Assembly (NCBI GenBank): GCA_028293625.1
Contig: JAQGOL010000008.1
Span: 1 to 64,000, forward strand
Reading direction: 5' to 3'
From: Chthoniobacteraceae bacterium
Lineage (GTDB): Bacteria; Verrucomicrobiota; Verrucomicrobiia; Chthoniobacterales; Chthoniobacteraceae
DNA length: 64,000 nt
The notes under the pieces are model-generated. The model worked only from the letters and a program-made list of their open reading frames with translations. It did no database searches and had not been told where the DNA came from. Made by a program: the position numbers and the translations under genes. Positions within the stretch are counted from its first letter, which is position 1; each line of letters opens with the position of its first letter. Shown here piece after piece: positions 62,001 through 64,000 of the stretch.

Positions 62001-64000
62001 CCGCCGCCAATAGCTCCGTCCAACATCTTATCGTCTCATCCAATCCCGCGGCCGAAAACCTTCTTTATACTATCCGCACTCTTTACACGACCCTCCGGGC
62101 GAGCCCGGAGTTCAAGCTGCTCTTTGCCGACCGGATCCAGAAACATTTCTTTAATGGCGGCGCCCTTACCGATGCAAAGATTCTGGCCCGAAAGAATGCG
62201 TTGCGCGCTGAAATGCTGCCGCTGATCCCTTCATTTAACGACGCGGATTTTAATACCTGGATCAACGGCACCGGCGATATCACGCGCTACACAACCGCGG
62301 GCGCCGCAAACAATCCCAGCCGCCGTCAGGTTCTTTTAAACGGTTATACGGATGACACAGTCGGGGGCGCATTGGTGCCGGCGCAATTTCGAGCCGAAGG
62401 ACTTTTTCCAGCCACGCTCGCGCCGGTGTTCTCGCAATCGGGCGGCCAGGTGGCGCAAGGTTTCCAGGTTGCGATCACCAATCCGAACGCGACCGGGACG
62501 ATTTACTACACCACCGACGGGAGCGACCCACGCGCGCCAGGCGGCGCGGTCCAGGGCAACGTCTACTCGACCCCGATTCCCATCACCCAGACAAGCACGG
62601 TCAGGGCACGGATTCGTAATGCCAACAATGAGTGGAGTCCCGTGGTGGAATTCACATTCGTAGTCTCGGAGGCGCCTTCCCTATTGATCACGGAAATCAT
62701 GTATCGCCCCTCCCCGTCTGTGGATGCGGATGGCGACCAGTTCGAGTTTATTGAACTTAAAAATGTCGGGCCCGCGCCGGTTAACCTTGCCGGGATGAGC
62801 TTTGGTGGAATCACCTATACTTTCCCGGCCGGTGCGGTGCTGGGCCCGGATGCTTTTGCGCTGGTTGTCAGCGATACGGTGCGATTCGGCGCGAGATATC
62901 CCGGCGTGGCGGTCGCCGGCTCTTATGCGGGCAGCCTCGATAACAACGGCGAGACCATTATACTCAACGATCTCGCGGGAAACCGGGTAACTGGTGTCAC
63001 TTACAGTCACAGCGCGCCGTGGCCCGCACTCGCTGATGGATATGGCAACTCGCTTGTCCCGCTCAATCCCAACAGCAATGCTCTTCCTAATAACGCGGCA
63101 AGCTGGCGAGCGAGTGCCATGATCGGCGGATCACCCGGCGCCGATGACGCGACCCCGGCAACCGCAACGGTTGTCGTCAATGAACTCCTTTCCAACTCCG
63201 TGCTTCCCCAGACCGATACGGTGGAACTTTACAATCCAACTTCGCAAGGCGTCGATATTGGGGGATGGTTCCTGAGCGATAACGCCAATAACCCAAAAAA
63301 ATATCGCATTGCCGACGGCACGATCATTGTCGCCAACGGCTACCTTGTATTCAACGAAAACGACTTCAATGCCAACGGCACGGGTTTCACCTTTGAGGGC
63401 AATGGAGAAGAAGTGCGGCTCTCAGCCGCGGATGCCGCGGGGAATCTGACAGGCTATTCGCACGGCTTTACTTTCGGAGCATCAAACCCGGCTGTCAGCT
63501 TTGGCCGTTATATTAACAGCGCTGGTATCGAGAGTTTTCCAGCCCAGTTAAAACAAACCTTCGGCGCTATCAATGCCGGACCGCTCACCGGCCCCGTGGT
63601 CATCTCCGAACTGATGTATCAGCCCGCATTGAATGGAGACGAGTTTGTTGAATTGCGAAACAACTCGAATTCGCCAGTCGCTCTTTTTGATACCGCAAAC
63701 CCGCTGAACACATGGAAGCTCACCGGCATTGCCTACCCGTTCCCTGCCGGAATCACTCTTGAGCCGCGCCAGATTATCCTGGTTACGTCCCTCAGCGAAT
63801 CCGCGTGGCGCGGGAAATATAACACTCCCGCTGCGATCCGCGTCTACGGTCCGTATGCGGGCAACCTGGACAATGGCGGGGAACGTGTATCGCTCCAGAT
63901 GCCCGGCGTTCCGTATGTAAGTCCCGGAGGTCAGAACGTGACTCCTTATATCACTGTCGAATCGGTTGATTATTCAAAACTCGCACCATGGCCCACGGCA
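59057..64000 (+). CDS. Giant exported CotH/lamin-tail surface protein (3' end cut by window)
   Basis: An ORF open from the ATG at 59057 to the window edge, at least 1648 residues; the ORF track omits it because no stop is inside. Signal segment, then two galactose-binding-like repeats (SRWYQQSFKDDRWQSGPGPFGYG; FTVTAADAVRTDQLQLTLSYNDGFICYVNGVEVAR), a lamin-tail domain (~410-560; DWIELYNNGSNAIPLSGWRL), a chitobiase-type beta-sandwich (~570-650; GATIRYTTNGSEP), a CotH-kinase-like domain (~660-1060; WDGEGSFG ~956), a second chitobiase-type block (GTIYYTTDGSDP, ~1150) and three more lamin-tail repeats (~1208, ~1374, ~1514). Such proteins are typical of verrucomicrobia and planctomycetes. Confidence 0.9.
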   Translation, partial: MFSPTYRLAVISLALFCLIVRARPDVVINEIVAAASERNLQWDTAGTAQIGTGSRWYQQSFKDDRWQSGPGPFGYGSMSGGPVYGTNTGTQMQYLTPSLYLRKTFTVTAADAVRTDQLQLTLSYNDGFICYVNGVEVARRWAGPAKQFHFHDQPAYNPDLNVGAAAGFTSTTINLGITNTRLVKGTNVIAIHALNFSSTNTTFLMSVNLVISGSPSVLAVAAADTWKYLPGVVEPSGNLYDPALLFTGKLNVPWGSQTSYDDSAWGSGPGPIGAGSAAGIATAVTGVISRTPSLYLRAIFNATASQAADTKSMQLLVDYDDSFVAYINGIEVARANIGMLPNTFTPATAVANAARNNVGSQTTFLIDPPSRLLKEGVNVLAIQVHNVAIGDPDLYLKADLRTAASVPLVVNTQQWKYLAGLREPVASDDGATDESPDNPDYSSDWIELYNNGSNAIPLSGWRLTNEPGNADKWLFPANTIIPANGYLVVFCDGKNVDLRNSSGYLHTNFSLNREGDYLALRDRAGVLIQDFSPAYPRGSSFHSYGRNAAGAAVYFDTATPGEMNSGTELQGIVADPVFSVAAGFYSTAQSVALSCPTPGATIRYTTNGSEPTETIGFNYSGAINVSTNLAIRARAFKTGFIPSRATTRSYLINQAAARKSLPAICLTADAGRSLYRPYGIFAITNNTTANYSSSLWIAASDPAQYNNPDLRGTFIERPGNLQLLYPGGTAGFNIDCGFRCAGSPYSRPRYVFSFLNNGDPNSFSPFSASSTEKPQINAFFRSDLGGKTLNHPLFPGSAVTSFDSLRMRSGKNDISNPFVRDELTRRLFIDTGNVGVHGINATLWINGVYKGFYNPVERPRQAFFQNWYHSEKEWDVWVINDAASGDNLMLQELITYLRSNPQSNYANYQGAMARLDVANFIDYLLINLYEVMGDWPHNNYIMARERSSTGKWVFTVWDGEGSFGSFPGSGTPTTRTNQFATAAANSSVQHLIVSSNPAAENLLYTIRTLYTTLRASPEFKLLFADRIQKHFFNGGALTDAKILARKNALRAEMLPLIPSFNDADFNTWINGTGDITRYTTAGAANNPSRRQVLLNGYTDDTVGGALVPAQFRAEGLFPATLAPVFSQSGGQVAQGFQVAITNPNATGTIYYTTDGSDPRAPGGAVQGNVYSTPIPITQTSTVRARIRNANNEWSPVVEFTFVVSEAPSLLITEIMYRPSPSVDADGDQFEFIELKNVGPAPVNLAGMSFGGITYTFPAGAVLGPDAFALVVSDTVRFGARYPGVAVAGSYAGSLDNNGETIILNDLAGNRVTGVTYSHSAPWPALADGYGNSLVPLNPNSNALPNNAASWRASAMIGGSPGADDATPATATVVVNELLSNSVLPQTDTVELYNPTSQGVDIGGWFLSDNANNPKKYRIADGTIIVANGYLVFNENDFNANGTGFTFEGNGEEVRLSAADAAGNLTGYSHGFTFGASNPAVSFGRYINSAGIESFPAQLKQTFGAINAGPLTGPVVISELMYQPALNGDEFVELRNNSNSPVALFDTANPLNTWKLTGIAYPFPAGITLEPRQIILVTSLSESAWRGKYNTPAAIRVYGPYAGNLDNGGERVSLQMPGVPYVSPGGQNVTPYITVESVDYSKLAPWPTA

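Overview
The window looks like a chromosomal segment of a soil or freshwater member of the PVC superphylum, most likely Verrucomicrobiota. The support is gene content: a planctomycete-type cytochrome c domain joined to a SUMF1 domain, a DUF1080 protein, two Gfo/Idh/MocA oxidoreductases (one Tat-exported), a type I sulfatase, a ThuA protein, a PEP-CTERM protein, a giant CotH/lamin-tail surface protein, and Bat-type MoxR/DUF58/VWA operons. GC is uniformly moderate to high. The cell is Gram-negative-like and makes meso-DAP peptidoglycan (mpl, RND efflux, Amidase_3). No plasmid, phage, insertion sequence, CRISPR array or rRNA was seen. The species cannot be named from this.

Layout. 1-1.3 kb: a poorly coding edge with two attC-like elements, the second directly before a NADAR gene, suggesting an integron-cassette remnant. 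1.6-13.5 kb: UvrD-type helicase, secreted carbohydrate-active and redox proteins, peroxiredoxin, DUF456, amidase, DUF255 and a sulfatase. 13.5-16.3 kb: a three-gene operon (Gfo/Idh/MocA, PIG-L deacetylase, NagB-like deaminase) that reads as an amino-sugar route. 16.5-25.2 kb: DUF1254 and HdeD-type proteins, an EVE protein, a 48-residue membrane protein missed by the ORF track, mpl, trmL, a permease, an aldo/keto reductase, a helical hypothetical and tRNA-Leu(UAA). 25.2-28.3 kb: ThuA, then a LysR regulator divergent from a signal-less NrtA/NasS-like protein.

28.3-49.5 kb holds two separate MoxR-DUF58-VWA operons, both on the minus strand. The first (34.3 to 28.3 kb) has the classical order MoxR, DUF58, DUF4381, VWA, VWA, TPR/coiled-coil, with every junction from DUF58 to the TPR gene a 4-base ATGA overlap. 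The second (49.5 to 40.0 kb) is rearranged: VWA, two small exported proteins, a 1209-residue BatD-like membrane protein, MoxR, DUF58, a membrane protein and a terminal VWA. Between them lie a rhodanese, pstS-pstC-pstA without pstB, and a PEP-CTERM protein. 49.6-49.8 kb is a ten-unit, 21-bp tandem repeat. 50-57.6 kb is an MdtABC-like RND operon, preceded by a secreted Lon/S16-like protein that seems to lack its catalytic dyad. The window ends inside a >1648-residue CotH/lamin-tail protein.

The most interesting items are the second, non-canonical MoxR/VWA operon with its large unassigned proteins, the 21-bp repeat beside it, the secreted S16 pseudo-protease candidate, the lone NasS-like sensor with a LysR-type box, and the attC-like elements. 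All functions are inferred by reading the sequence; no database search was run.
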